From assembly GCF_000764645.1 (NCBI RefSeq), contig NZ_JRGK01000026.1, positions 1-64,000 of the forward strand: a stretch of 64,000 nucleotides of DNA. The letters are read 5' to 3'. The translations under genes were made by a program, and so were the position numbers. The notes under the pieces are model-generated. The model had not been told where the DNA came from. It saw only the letters and a list, made by a program, of their open reading frames with translations, and searched no databases. Positions 25,121 through 35,699 of the stretch are shown piece by piece; positions within the stretch are counted from its first letter, which is position 1; each line of letters opens with the position of its first letter. The stretch comes from Aeromonas finlandensis (GTDB lineage Bacteria; Pseudomonadota; Gammaproteobacteria; Enterobacterales; Aeromonadaceae).

Positions 25121-26734
25121 TTACTCGTCCAGCCTTGGCAACCGCTCGCGCCACTGGGTCAGCTCGCTGCGCAGCAGTTCGAGATCCCGGTTCAACACGA
25201 AGAAGCTGTCTTCCACCTGCTGCAACCAACGCTGGGCGATAAAGAGGTGTTGCTGGTGACGCTCGAACAGGCTGCGCTGTTGCTTGAGCTCCTGCATCAC
25301 CTTGCCGACCTGGACCAGCTGCTCGTCGAGTGACTGCAACCAGGGCTCCAGCACCACCTCGGGGATAGCGTTACGTTCCATCAATACCAGCGGGATCTGC
25401 TGGCGCTGGATATCGAGCACCTGAAGCCGCAGCTCATCATCCAGCACCAGCTCGTAGTGCCCCTCTTTCGGGTTGCCAAACTGATAGCCGACCAGCGCTT
25501 CGCCGGTGGGACGCCAGTGGGAGAGCAGGGTGCGATCAAACACCAGCGTACGGGTGAGTCGCTCGGGATCGCTGCCATCCAGCGGCGCCGGGGTGAGCAG
25601 GTGGAAGTGCACCTGTTTGCCAAAGGGTCTGGCATTGGCGAGCGGGATCTCGATGCCCCGGGCCCGGCGACCAAACCACTGCTTGCGTTGGCGGGCCTTT
25701 GTGCAGAGCCGTTGAGCCACGCTCTGTTTCAGCTGTTTGAACTGATCCCGCAGCGCCAGCAGTTGGCGGGTCAGTGCCAGTTGCTGATAACCATAGAGAC
25801 GGGAGAACTCGGTCATCATCTCCAGCAGGGCGGTGCGGGACTCCTCGTCATGCCAGAGGCAATCCTTGAACAGCAGCAGGTCGAGGGGGGCCACCTCGTC
25901 GCGGCCATTGAAGAAGGCGCTCGCCTTGATGAGTCGTACCGCCTTCTTCCAGCGGCGATCCGACACATAGCAGCGGTGGGCCAGCTGGCTGTCGAGCTGC
26001 TGACGCAGCTGATAAATGAGCTCGAAACAGGCATCCGGCAGGCGCACCTGCTCAATCTGGCTCTGCCACTGCTCGTACTCATCCCCCCGGATCTGCAAGG
26101 ATTCCGGCAGGTTCTGATGGGCATGCCCATCGCTGGCCAGCATGGATTGAAAGTTGGCTTTCTCCTGTACCCGATCCATCCAGATCCGCACCAGCATCCG
26201 GTCGTAGAGCGCTTCCAGCCCGCCATCCGGCGCTGGCAGCTCGTTGGAAGCAGTCACCAGCAAGCGCATCGGGATAGAGTGCTGGCTGTCACCGTTGCGG
26301 AACTGCCGCTCGTTGATGGCGGTGAGCAGGGTGTTGAGGATGGCGGGGCCCGCTTTCCAGATCTCGTCGAGAAAGACCACTTCGGCCTCCGGCAGATAAC
26401 CGGCGGTGAGGCGCAGATATTTGCCATCCTCCTTCAGCGCCTGAATGGAGAGGGGGCCAAACACCTCCTCCGGCGTACTGAAACGGGTCATCAGGTACTC
26501 AAAATGGCGGGCATCGTGAAAGGCCAGCTTGAGGCGGCGGGCAATCAGACTCTTGGCAATACCGGGCGGCCCCAGCAGAAATACGCTCTCGCCGCTGAGG
26601 GCAGCCAGCAGACCGAGGCGCAGGGCATCCTGCCGTTCATAGAGTCCCTCACCAAGGGCGGCCAGCAGACGGGGCAGGCGCTCCTGGATAGGGATAAGAC
26701 GCGCAGAGTTCTGGGCTTGAGCTAAAGACGACAT
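25121..26734 (-). CDS. ravA: RavA, MoxR-family AAA+ ATPase
   Basis: 537-residue MoxR AAA+ ATPase. Walker A is GPPGIAKS (55-62), Walker B is in AEVVFLDEIWKAGP, and the sensor-1 region is RLLVTASNELPAPDGG. The large C-terminal part matches RavA, whose LARA-type insertion binds the lysine decarboxylase LdcI in E. coli. The ATG at 26734 gives MSSLAQAQNS; an upstream in-frame start adds a His-containing tail without similarity. The ribosome-binding site is weak (GGAAC). It is the first gene of ravA-viaA. The 314-bp gap to holD shows no gene. Confidence 0.93.
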   Translation of the reverse strand: MSSLAQAQNSARLIPIQERLPRLLAALGEGLYERQDALRLGLLAALSGESVFLLGPPGIAKSLIARRLKLAFHDARHFEYLMTRFSTPEEVFGPLSIQALKEDGKYLRLTAGYLPEAEVVFLDEIWKAGPAILNTLLTAINERQFRNGDSQHSIPMRLLVTASNELPAPDGGLEALYDRMLVRIWMDRVQEKANFQSMLASDGHAHQNLPESLQIRGDEYEQWQSQIEQVRLPDACFELIYQLRQQLDSQLAHRCYVSDRRWKKAVRLIKASAFFNGRDEVAPLDLLLFKDCLWHDEESRTALLEMMTEFSRLYGYQQLALTRQLLALRDQFKQLKQSVAQRLCTKARQRKQWFGRRARGIEIPLANARPFGKQVHFHLLTPAPLDGSDPERLTRTLVFDRTLLSHWRPTGEALVGYQFGNPKEGHYELVLDDELRLQVLDIQRQQIPLVLMERNAIPEVVLEPWLQSLDEQLVQVGKVMQELKQQRSLFERHQQHLFIAQRWLQQVEDSFFVLNRDLELLRSELTQWRERLPRLDE

Positions 26735-27048
26735 AGAGACTGTTCCGAAGCTGGGGTGATGATGCCCCAAGGTGCGATATCCATCTGTTCGACCTTGGGT
26801 TTTGTCTTGTTATGATGTTTATTCTGGTATCTATTGCAGCAGAATACCCGACTCTGGCAGGAAAAAACGCAAGGGCGGTGCGATACCGTATCGAAAGCGT
26901 GCAGCACCCATACGTAGCCAGTGTCGTGATGAGCGCCATGCCCGCATGCGCCAGATGATGCGTTGCAAAGGGTGCAGCAAAACCGGTTCGAGTGTACCCT
27001 GCGCAACACGATTTTCCCCCAATGCAGATCAAGAGTGAGTCGCACCTG

Positions 27049-27474
27049 ATGCAAGATCCCGTTCGTCAGAGCATGTTGGCCCGTATGGGCATTCAAAGCT
27101 GGCAGTTGCGTCGTCCGGCATTGCTGGGCGCAGCCCCCGCTCCCGAGCTTGAGCAACATGCAGGCCAGACAGCCACGGCCACCAGCGCCCCGCAGCACAG
27201 CGGCAAACTCTGGCTGCTGGCACCCAGGCTGCCTGCCACCACGCTGCTGGCGGATATCTGCCAGCTGCTCAGCATAACGCCCGACGAGGTCTCCCTGCTC
27301 AGCGAGCTGCCACCTGCCGCCCTGCAAAGGGCGGACGCCGCCCCCCTGCTCTGGCTGACGGAGGTCAACCCTGCACGGCCGGATGCGCTGGTCTGCCCGC
27401 TCGCCCCCAGCGCCGCGCAAAAGCGCGCCCTGTGGCAACAGCTGCGCCGACACCTTGCGGCCAGCGTGGCGTGA
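27049..27474 (+). CDS. holD: DNA polymerase III psi subunit
   Basis: 141-residue HolD, the clamp-loader psi subunit that links the gamma complex to chi and SSB. The N-terminal LARMGIQSWQLRRPALLG matches E. coli QLGITQWSLRRP, the chi-binding peptide. LLSITPDEVSLL and the C-terminal QKRALWQQLRRHL also match. The protein is fast evolving, and the middle is Ala/Thr/Gln-rich here. An earlier in-frame ATG at 27022 is possible; 27049 has the better-spaced GAGTGAG. It precedes rimI, the same order as E. coli. Confidence 0.85.
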   Translation: MQDPVRQSMLARMGIQSWQLRRPALLGAAPAPELEQHAGQTATATSAPQHSGKLWLLAPRLPATTLLADICQLLSITPDEVSLLSELPPAALQRADAAPLLWLTEVNPARPDALVCPLAPSAAQKRALWQQLRRHLAASVA

Positions 27475-27583
27475 TCCTGCATCATGCCGCCAAGTCCCAC
27501 TGTGATGCTGCTCTTTTTACCTGATTTTACAAACGCAGCCCCTGCCAACCCTTGCCCCCAAAATCTTGCCATCCGGAGCCCCC

Positions 27584-28033
27584 ATGCCTGAGTTTCGTCC
27601 CCTGCTCGAGAGCGATTTCGACCTTGTCTATCCCATCGAGCAAGCCGCTCATAAGGAGCCCTGGAGTCAGGCCAACCTGCTCTCCTGCTTCGGCCCTCGC
27701 TATCTCAACGGCTTGATGCTGGTCGATGGTCGCCCGGCGGGTTTCTATATCTCGGATCTGGTGGCTGGTGACAGCTCGCTGATGAACATCTGCGTACACC
27801 CGGAATTTCAGGGCAAGGGACTGGGCCGAGCGCTGCTGCAAGCCTATCTGGCCCGCAGCAAACAAGCGGGGGCAGAGGCCTGGTTTCTTGAGGTGCGCGC
27901 CGGTAACCAGACCGCCATCAACCTCTATGAGAGCGCCGGATTTGCCGAGTATTGCCGCCGCGCCGACTACTACGGCACCGGCAACGATCGGGAAGATGCC
28001 GTGCTGATGTCGCGACTGTTCGATTTCGGCTGA
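27584..28033 (+). CDS. rimI: RimI, ribosomal protein S18 N-acetyltransferase
   Basis: 149-residue GNAT enzyme that acetylates the N-terminal alanine of S18. The acetyl-CoA loop VHPEFQGKGLGRALL, EVRAGNQTAINLYESAGF and the C-terminal RRADYYGTGNDREDAVLMSR, carrying the catalytic Tyr/Glu context, are typical RimI. Start ATG 27584 is after CCGGAG. It follows holD by about 110 bp. Its substrate gene rpsR is 12 kb away in the same window. Confidence 0.93.
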   Translation: MPEFRPLLESDFDLVYPIEQAAHKEPWSQANLLSCFGPRYLNGLMLVDGRPAGFYISDLVAGDSSLMNICVHPEFQGKGLGRALLQAYLARSKQAGAEAWFLEVRAGNQTAINLYESAGFAEYCRRADYYGTGNDREDAVLMSRLFDFG

Positions 28034-28071
28034 TCCAGCCTTTTCGTTGCACTAAACCGCCTTGCCCCACC

Positions 28072-28617
28072 TCACTCGAGAGGGGCGTTGTCCAGCGCAG
28101 GATCCTGCAAGGCCAGTGTGGTGTGAACCACCGCCTCGAATCCGGCGGCGGAGAGCGGCATATAGAAGCCCCGCTGCCAGGTTTTTCCCGGCATCCAGAT
28201 CTGGTCGATATCCACCACTATCTTGATGGGTCTGAGGGGCTGACCCGGCTGCTGGATATAGATGCCGGGCGGTGTGACGACCTTGGGCAACCGGCTCAGG
28301 ATCTGCTCGCTGCCATCCCCCTTGCCCGGGTTGAGTCGCACCTTCACCAGCCGGGCGAGCGGGTCAACCATCTCTTTGCTCTGCCAGAATGTCTTCTCCA
28401 GATCGCCGCAGCGGCGGCACTTGGGGGTCTCCAGCACATAGAGCAGCGGATAGCCCAACGCCAGCGCCTGTTGCTGGGCTTTATGATACCCCTCGGCCCC
28501 CTGATACCAGGGATTGGTGGGGCCCTGTGATGTCTTTCCTAAAAAGAACCAAACTGCAGCGCCTCCTACCACCATCAGCCCGACTGCGGCCAACGCCCCT
28601 TTAACCCACAGATTCAT
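28072..28617 (-). CDS. Membrane-anchored thioredoxin-like protein
   Basis: 181 residues. Residues 5-26 form an uncleaved N-terminal membrane anchor (ALAAVGLMVVGGAAVWFFLG), placing the rest in the periplasm. A thioredoxin-like domain follows: YPLLYVLETPKCRRCGDLEK has a CxxC pair (Cys67, Cys70), and a cis-Pro-like TPPGIYI comes later. A disulfide reductase or isomerase, or a thioredoxin_7-type helper of cofactor assembly, is plausible; the family is not certain. It converges with rimI and is divergent from the acyl-CoA synthetase gene. Confidence 0.65.
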   Translation of the reverse strand: MNLWVKGALAAVGLMVVGGAAVWFFLGKTSQGPTNPWYQGAEGYHKAQQQALALGYPLLYVLETPKCRRCGDLEKTFWQSKEMVDPLARLVKVRLNPGKGDGSEQILSRLPKVVTPPGIYIQQPGQPLRPIKIVVDIDQIWMPGKTWQRGFYMPLSAAGFEAVVHTTLALQDPALDNAPLE

Positions 28618-28734
28618 ATTGTTAACCCTCTATCTATCTGCCTCCTTGCAGTATCGGCCAGCCCGCGCAAAGGGAGAGCTATTTGCAGCCTTTGTGATCC
28701 AAAACAAACGGCGAACACTTGTAAGCTGTAATAT

Positions 28735-28750
28735 TGGAGTTTAAACTCCA
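28735..28750. promoter_or_regulatory. Perfect 16-bp palindrome upstream of the acyl-CoA synthetase
   Basis: TGGAGTTT/AAACTCCA, a gapless perfect palindrome about 57 bp before the start codon. It is a strong operator candidate for a dimeric regulator. It does not match the E. coli FadR consensus. Confidence 0.55.
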
Positions 28751-28806
28751 GCCCGATTTTTATTGCCCTCGTGGGCGTACAACTGTAATTAAAGGATGTT
28801 TGACTG

Positions 28807-30597
<1,791 letters not shown>

Positions 30598-30618
30598 TAT
30601 CGCTCAGGTTCCAAGCAA

Positions 30619-30650
30619 TAAAAAAGCCGCTCACTCGAGCGGCTTTTTGT
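30619..30650. terminator. Bidirectional terminator between acyl-CoA synthetase and gshA
   Basis: AAAAAAGCCGCTC-ACTC-GAGCGGCTTTTT between convergent genes, with a T tract on both strands. Confidence 0.88.
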
Positions 30651-30678
30651 TGGCACTTTTGTTGGCACGAACCAGCCA

Positions 30679-32280
30679 TCAGGCTGTGGTGGTGGTGCTG
30701 GTGCCGAAGTAGTCGGCCAGGAAGTCGTCAAACGACAGGCTGTCGCTGCGCTCGCGCTCCCGCTGCTTGGCCAGCGAATCCTTCGCCTCACCGGCAAAGT
30801 AGGCCTCATCCCAGTACTGCAGCTCCCCTGCCAGCAGCTCCTCGCGATAGCGGGTCGCCAGCTTGTCGCCATAGCAGCTATTGTCTTTGCCGCTGGCCAA
30901 CAGCTCCTTGAGCATGCGGGCGGAGTAGGTGAGCTCGGGGTTGAGCAGCTTCTCGCGATGCATCGCCAGCGTCTCGCGATAGCGGTTGCGGCCGCAGCAA
31001 CGATCCAGCAGCTCGGCGACCTCCGCCAGCTCCTCGAACAGCTTGAGCCCGTACTCTTTGAGGCCAATGGCATTGCCCTGCTCATCTTCCAGATCAAGAC
31101 CTGGACGACGCCCTTCCAGCACCACCTTGTTCTGGTTGCGGCGGTTGCGGGCGATCTCCTCCTCGCTCAGCACCGCAGAGGGGCGCAGCAGGCACCAGAC
31201 CAGGAACAGATCGAAGAAGCGGATTTGATCGGCGTCGATCCCCAGCGGGGTGAAGGGGTTGACGTCCACGGTGCGCAGCTCGATGTATTCGATGCCGCGC
31301 TGATCCAGCGCATCCGAGGGCTTCTCGCCGCTGCGCGGGGTGCGCTTGGGGCGGATCGGCGCGTAGAGCTCGTTCTCCAGCTGCAGCACGTTGTCGTTGA
31401 GCTGACGATACTCCCCATCCACCTTGACCCCGATCTTGGCAAAGTCGGGATTGTGGGTGTTGATGGCGCGGCGCAGGCTGCTGACATAGGCCGGCAGATT
31501 GTCGTGGCTGATCTTGAGCCCCGCCTGGGCGCTGTTGGTGTAACCGAGATCGGAGAGACGCAGCGCGGTGGCATAAGGCAGATAGAGAGTCCCCTTGCCG
31601 GTCTTCTCGAACGGCAGGTTGCTCTTGCGCCCTTTGAGGAAAGATTCGCAGATGGCCGGGGAGGCGCCGAACAGATAGGGCACCAGCCAGCCGAAGCGGT
31701 AGACGTTGCGAATAAGCCCCATGTACTTGTCGGAGATAAAGCGCTGGCTGCAGCAGCCGACGCACTCCAGTTCCTGCCACTCGCACCAGAAGCTGTCCGG
31801 CATGGAGAAGTTGAAGTGCACCCCGGCGATCACCTGCATCAGGCTGCCATAGCGGTTCTTCAAGCCCTGACGGTAGAGGGTCTTCATCTTGCCGATGTTG
31901 GAGCTGCCGTACTGGGCCAGCCGGATGCTCTCTTCCCCGCCGACGAAGCAGGGCATGGAGAGCGGCCAGGTCCGCTCGTCACCCAGATGCTGCATCACAT
32001 GGTGATGGATATCGCCGAGCTGCTCCATCAGGCTGTCGATGGAGTCGGTGGCCGGGGTGATGAACTCCAGCAGGCTCTCCGAGTAGTCGGTGGTGATATT
32101 GGGATGGGTCAGGGCCGAGCCCAGCGCCCGGGGATGGTCACTCTGGGCGAGTCGGCCATCTGGCGTGATGCGCAGGCATTCACGCTCGATCCCGCGCCGG
32201 ATCCCCTTGAGCGCGGTGAGGCGCTCCGGTGATCCCAACGCATTCAGCAACTCGGTGAGCGACAAGCTTGTTGTAGTCAT
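30679..32280 (-). CDS. gshA: Glutamate-cysteine ligase
   Basis: 533-residue gamma-glutamylcysteine synthetase, the first and rate-limiting step of glutathione synthesis. Family segments: GIERECLRITPDGRLAQSDHP, TDYSESLLEFITPA, QVIAGVHFNFSMP, YIELRTVDVNPFTPLGI. Length is as in E. coli GshA (518). The start is taken as ATG 32280; a GTG two codons upstream is also possible and the ribosome-binding site is poor for both, consistent with low translation (E. coli uses TTG). It lies downstream of an M16 protease gene and yqaA on the same strand. Confidence 0.95.
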   Translation of the reverse strand: MTTTSLSLTELLNALGSPERLTALKGIRRGIERECLRITPDGRLAQSDHPRALGSALTHPNITTDYSESLLEFITPATDSIDSLMEQLGDIHHHVMQHLGDERTWPLSMPCFVGGEESIRLAQYGSSNIGKMKTLYRQGLKNRYGSLMQVIAGVHFNFSMPDSFWCEWQELECVGCCSQRFISDKYMGLIRNVYRFGWLVPYLFGASPAICESFLKGRKSNLPFEKTGKGTLYLPYATALRLSDLGYTNSAQAGLKISHDNLPAYVSSLRRAINTHNPDFAKIGVKVDGEYRQLNDNVLQLENELYAPIRPKRTPRSGEKPSDALDQRGIEYIELRTVDVNPFTPLGIDADQIRFFDLFLVWCLLRPSAVLSEEEIARNRRNQNKVVLEGRRPGLDLEDEQGNAIGLKEYGLKLFEELAEVAELLDRCCGRNRYRETLAMHREKLLNPELTYSARMLKELLASGKDNSCYGDKLATRYREELLAGELQYWDEAYFAGEAKDSLAKQRERERSDSLSFDDFLADYFGTSTTTTA

Positions 32281-32341
32281 ATTCACGGCTCATGTGAGGC
32301 CGCCCTATCCGGGGCGGCTCTTGATTTTTATAAAGCGTCAG

Positions 32342-35155
32342 TTACGGCAACTGCAGCGGATAGATGGGAAGATGAAGCTCCTTCAGGGGTTTTTCAAGCT
32401 TTTGCTTGTCTCCCACCACGACGATCACCATGTCGACCGGATTGAGCCAACGGGCGGCACTGGCCTTCAGCGCCTCGGGCGACACCGTCTTGATCAGGTT
32501 GTTCTGGGCCTGCACATAGTCCGGTTTCAGGTCATACATCACCATCTGCAGCAGGAAGCCCGCCTTCTGGCCCAAGGTCTCGTAGGAGAGGGCATCCTGC
32601 TGGGAGACAGCGCTGCGCATATAGGCCAGCTCGACCGGAGTCGGGCCGCTGGCGCGGTAGTTATCCATCTCCTTGAGGAACTGACGAATGGCATCGACGG
32701 TCGCATCGGATCGCACATTGGCGCCGGTGGCGAAGGTGCCCACCTCGCGGTTGGCGGAGAAACCTGAGCTGGCGCCGTAGGTGTAGCCCTTGTCTTCCCG
32801 CAGATTGAGGTTGATGCGGCTGTTGAAGTTGCCACCCAGGTTGAAGTTCATCAGCCCGGCGGTGAAGTAATCCCCCGTGGTATCGAACGGCATGGCGCGA
32901 CGACCGATGCGGATCACCGACTGGGGTGCCCCCGGCTTGTCTACCAGATAGATGCCCGGTTTGGCCTGCTCACCCTTGAGCTTGAGATCCCCCAGGGTCG
33001 GCGTTGCCCCCTTCCACTCGGTCAGGAAGCCCAGTTGCTCCTCGATCTGCTTCTGGCCCACATCACCGACCACCACCACTTTGGCGTTGGTGGGGTTGTA
33101 GTAGGCCTGATAGAAGTGCTTCACATCCGCCAGCGTCAGCTTGGCCACATCGGCCGCTACCCCGTCGGAGGGTTGACCGAGGCGATTCTGCTTGCCGTAG
33201 ACCAGCTCGCGGAACGCCTGCCCGGCCAGCCACTCGGGCTGCTGCTGGGCTTGTTGCATCCCTTGCAGCAGCTGCGCCTTGACCCGCTCGAAGTCCGCCT
33301 CCCGCATACCCGGGCGCTCCAGCACCTCGCGCACCAGCGCCAACGTCTGGGGCAGCTTGTCCGCCAGCGAGCTGACGGTGATCAGGTTGTTGTACTGGGC
33401 GCTGGAGACATCGATGGAAGACCCCAGCTTTTGCAGCTCGTCACTGAGCTGAGCTTCGGTCAGGCGCACCGTGCCCTGCCCCATCATGGCGGCGGTCAGA
33501 TTGGCCAGCCCCAGTTGCCCTTTATCTTCGGCACGAATGCCGCCCGGCAGAGCGATCATGATGGAGACAGCCGGGATCTCGTCACTCTTGGTGCCAATGA
33601 TCTCGATGTTCTTGTCGAGCGTGCCGTGCCAGATGGCGGGCACCTTGACGCTCACCGCCTCGCTCGCCTTGGGCTGCACGCTGCGATCGAAGCTGTCTTT
33701 CACCGGTCGTTCGGCCAGCGCTTCATCATGCTTGCTGTAATCCGGCAGCTCGCGCTTGGCGGGGGTAAAGTTCGGGGTGGCGACCTGCCACTCTGTCTTG
33801 CCCTTGGGCACCACGCTCAGCACCACCGCCGGCTTGCCCGCGATGAACTGGTCGTAGGCGGCTTTCACCTGCTCCGGTGTCACCTTGCCGATGGCATCGA
33901 GGGTCTTGAACACATAATTGGGATCCTGGGTAAACACCTGCCCCATGGCTAGCTGGCTCACCTTGCCGGAGACACTGTCCAGACCCCAGATGGCGGAGGC
34001 GCGGTACTTGGCGATCGCCTTCTCCAGATCTTCCGGCTTGAGGCCACGCTGGGCGAACTCGCCGATCACCTTGTCCACCTCCCCCTTGAGGGTCTTGAGG
34101 CTGCCATCCTGCGACGGATTCGGGTAGGCGTAGACGGTCAGGGTACAGGCCAGCTCTTCACAATGGTGAGAGGCGCCCACATCGATCGCCTTGCCGGTTT
34201 TCACCAGCGACTGGTAGAGCATGGAGCTGGCGGAGCCGCCGAGCACATCGGCAAACATGTCGAGCGCTGGCTCCTGCGGATCGCCAAGGGAGACGGTCGG
34301 GTAGCTAATATAGAGCAGCGGCAGGTGCACCTTGTCCTGCAATGTCACGTAACGGGTCTCGGGCAGGGTCACCGGTTTGGGCGTCGGCTCGGCCACGTCC
34401 GGGCCGCGCGGGATGGAGCCGAAGTACTGCTCGATCCAGGCGAGGGCCTGCTTGCTGTCAAAGTCACCACCCAGAGTGAGGGTCGCATTGTTGGGGCCAT
34501 ACCAGCGCAGGAAGAACTGCTTGAGGTCGTTCACATCGACCCGGTCGAGATCTTCCACGTAACCGATAGGCTGCCAGGAGTAGGGGTGAGTACGCGGATA
34601 GAGCGCCTCCCCCACCTTCTCGCTCACCAGACCATAGGGCTGGTTGTCGACCCGCTGGGCCCGCTCGTTCTTGACGGTGGCGCGCTGGATCTCGAACTTC
34701 TTCTGGCTCACCGCATCGAGCAGGAAACCCATCCGGTCCGCCTCCAGCCAGAGCACTTTTTCCAGCTGGTTGGCAGGCACGGTCTCGTAGTAGTTGGTGC
34801 GGTCCTTGTTGGTGGTGCCGTTCATGTCACCACCGGCCTCGTTGATGATCCGCATATGCTCCTGATCACCGACGTGTTTCGAGCCCTGGAACATCATGTG
34901 CTCGAAGAAGTGGGCGAAGCCGGACTTGCCCACCGTCTCGCGGGATGAACCGACGTGATAGGTCACATCGAGGTGCACCAGCGGATCGGAGCGATCGGGG
35001 GCCAGGATCACGGTCAGGCCGTTGTCCAGCTTGTACATCTGGTAGGGGATGGCGAGCTTGCCCTCCTCCTTGCCCTGTTCGGCGATCAGGGTCGGTGCCG
35101 CCAGCACCGGCAGGGTGAAACCCAGCAGAATCGTTAAAGGTATGACTTTGTTCAC
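32342..35155 (-). CDS. M16-family zinc metalloprotease, periplasmic
   Basis: 937-residue precursor. A Sec signal peptide ends near PVLAAPTLIA. Two M16 halves follow: the N-terminal half holds the inverted zinc motif HFFEH (in SGFAHFFEHMMFQGS) with the downstream Glu in ATVKNERAQRVD. The C-terminal half lacks an HxxEH and is the usual inactive half, with RINLNLREDKGYTYG matching the substrate-binding Arg/Tyr segment. The expected role is degradation of peptides or small misfolded proteins in the periplasm. It sits between yqaA and gshA, which are neighbours in E. coli. The spacing of 27 bp to yqaA suggests one operon. Confidence 0.92.
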   Translation of the reverse strand: MNKVIPLTILLGFTLPVLAAPTLIAEQGKEEGKLAIPYQMYKLDNGLTVILAPDRSDPLVHLDVTYHVGSSRETVGKSGFAHFFEHMMFQGSKHVGDQEHMRIINEAGGDMNGTTNKDRTNYYETVPANQLEKVLWLEADRMGFLLDAVSQKKFEIQRATVKNERAQRVDNQPYGLVSEKVGEALYPRTHPYSWQPIGYVEDLDRVDVNDLKQFFLRWYGPNNATLTLGGDFDSKQALAWIEQYFGSIPRGPDVAEPTPKPVTLPETRYVTLQDKVHLPLLYISYPTVSLGDPQEPALDMFADVLGGSASSMLYQSLVKTGKAIDVGASHHCEELACTLTVYAYPNPSQDGSLKTLKGEVDKVIGEFAQRGLKPEDLEKAIAKYRASAIWGLDSVSGKVSQLAMGQVFTQDPNYVFKTLDAIGKVTPEQVKAAYDQFIAGKPAVVLSVVPKGKTEWQVATPNFTPAKRELPDYSKHDEALAERPVKDSFDRSVQPKASEAVSVKVPAIWHGTLDKNIEIIGTKSDEIPAVSIMIALPGGIRAEDKGQLGLANLTAAMMGQGTVRLTEAQLSDELQKLGSSIDVSSAQYNNLITVSSLADKLPQTLALVREVLERPGMREADFERVKAQLLQGMQQAQQQPEWLAGQAFRELVYGKQNRLGQPSDGVAADVAKLTLADVKHFYQAYYNPTNAKVVVVGDVGQKQIEEQLGFLTEWKGATPTLGDLKLKGEQAKPGIYLVDKPGAPQSVIRIGRRAMPFDTTGDYFTAGLMNFNLGGNFNSRINLNLREDKGYTYGASSGFSANREVGTFATGANVRSDATVDAIRQFLKEMDNYRASGPTPVELAYMRSAVSQQDALSYETLGQKAGFLLQMVMYDLKPDYVQAQNNLIKTVSPEALKASAARWLNPVDMVIVVVGDKQKLEKPLKELHLPIYPLQLP

Positions 35156-35182
35156 GGTAACCTCGTGAGTGACAAAAACAGG

Positions 35183-35620
35183 CTAGAAAATGTGACTGGC
35201 CAGCAGAAAAACCAGGGCATAACGGAACAATTTGCCGAGCCCGATCAGAATGAGAGAGCGCCAGAAGGAGAGGCGCAGCCAACCGGCCAGCAGACAGAGA
35301 CCATCACCGACCACTGGCGTCCAGGCAAGCAGCAGACACCAGTGACCATGTTGTTTGAGCCAGCCTAAGGCTTTTTGTTCCCCACGGCCTTGAAAATCTT
35401 CCGGTTTCTTCTTGAAGGTGGCAAGCCAGCCGAGCCACCAGGTGGTCATGGAGCCGAGAGTATTACCGAGAGTGGCCCACAGCAACAGGCTCCCCATGCT
35501 CCACTCCCCTTTGGCCGCCATGGCCCCCAGCAGCACTTCCGAGCTGCCGGGCAGCAGGGTGGCGGAGGTGAAGGCGCTCAGAAACAGCCAGCTGAGCCCC
35601 ATTTCCATCATCTCATTCAT
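35183..35620 (-). CDS. yqaA: YqaA-like inner-membrane protein (DedA/SNARE-associated family)
   Basis: 145-residue membrane protein with four hydrophobic segments. The SNARE-associated/DedA signature residues are visible: SAFTSATLLPGSSEVLLGA, GNTLGSMTTWWLG and the C-terminal WTPVVGDGLCLLAGWLRL. DedA-like proteins move lipids between leaflets or maintain membrane potential. ATG 35620 follows GGGGAAGGGC; an earlier start adds MAGKGI only. In E. coli yqaA lies next to gshA; here a protease gene is between them. Confidence 0.88.
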   Translation of the reverse strand: MNEMMEMGLSWLFLSAFTSATLLPGSSEVLLGAMAAKGEWSMGSLLLWATLGNTLGSMTTWWLGWLATFKKKPEDFQGRGEQKALGWLKQHGHWCLLLAWTPVVGDGLCLLAGWLRLSFWRSLILIGLGKLFRYALVFLLASHIF

Positions 35621-35699
35621 GATGCCCTTCCCCGCCACACAGGCAAGAAAACGAGGTGCTCAGCAACAACCACACCATGCCCCATCTCCATCATCCCGC

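Noticed and set aside
23771..25333. 520-codon open frame opposite viaA
   Set aside because: Antisense shadow with Gln/Leu/His-rich composition; viaA on the minus strand has a complete MIDAS motif.
26771..27048. Possible gene (rsmC-like) between ravA and holD
   Set aside because: E. coli has rsmC divergent from holD, but short frames here show no methyltransferase motif; it appears to be intergenic.
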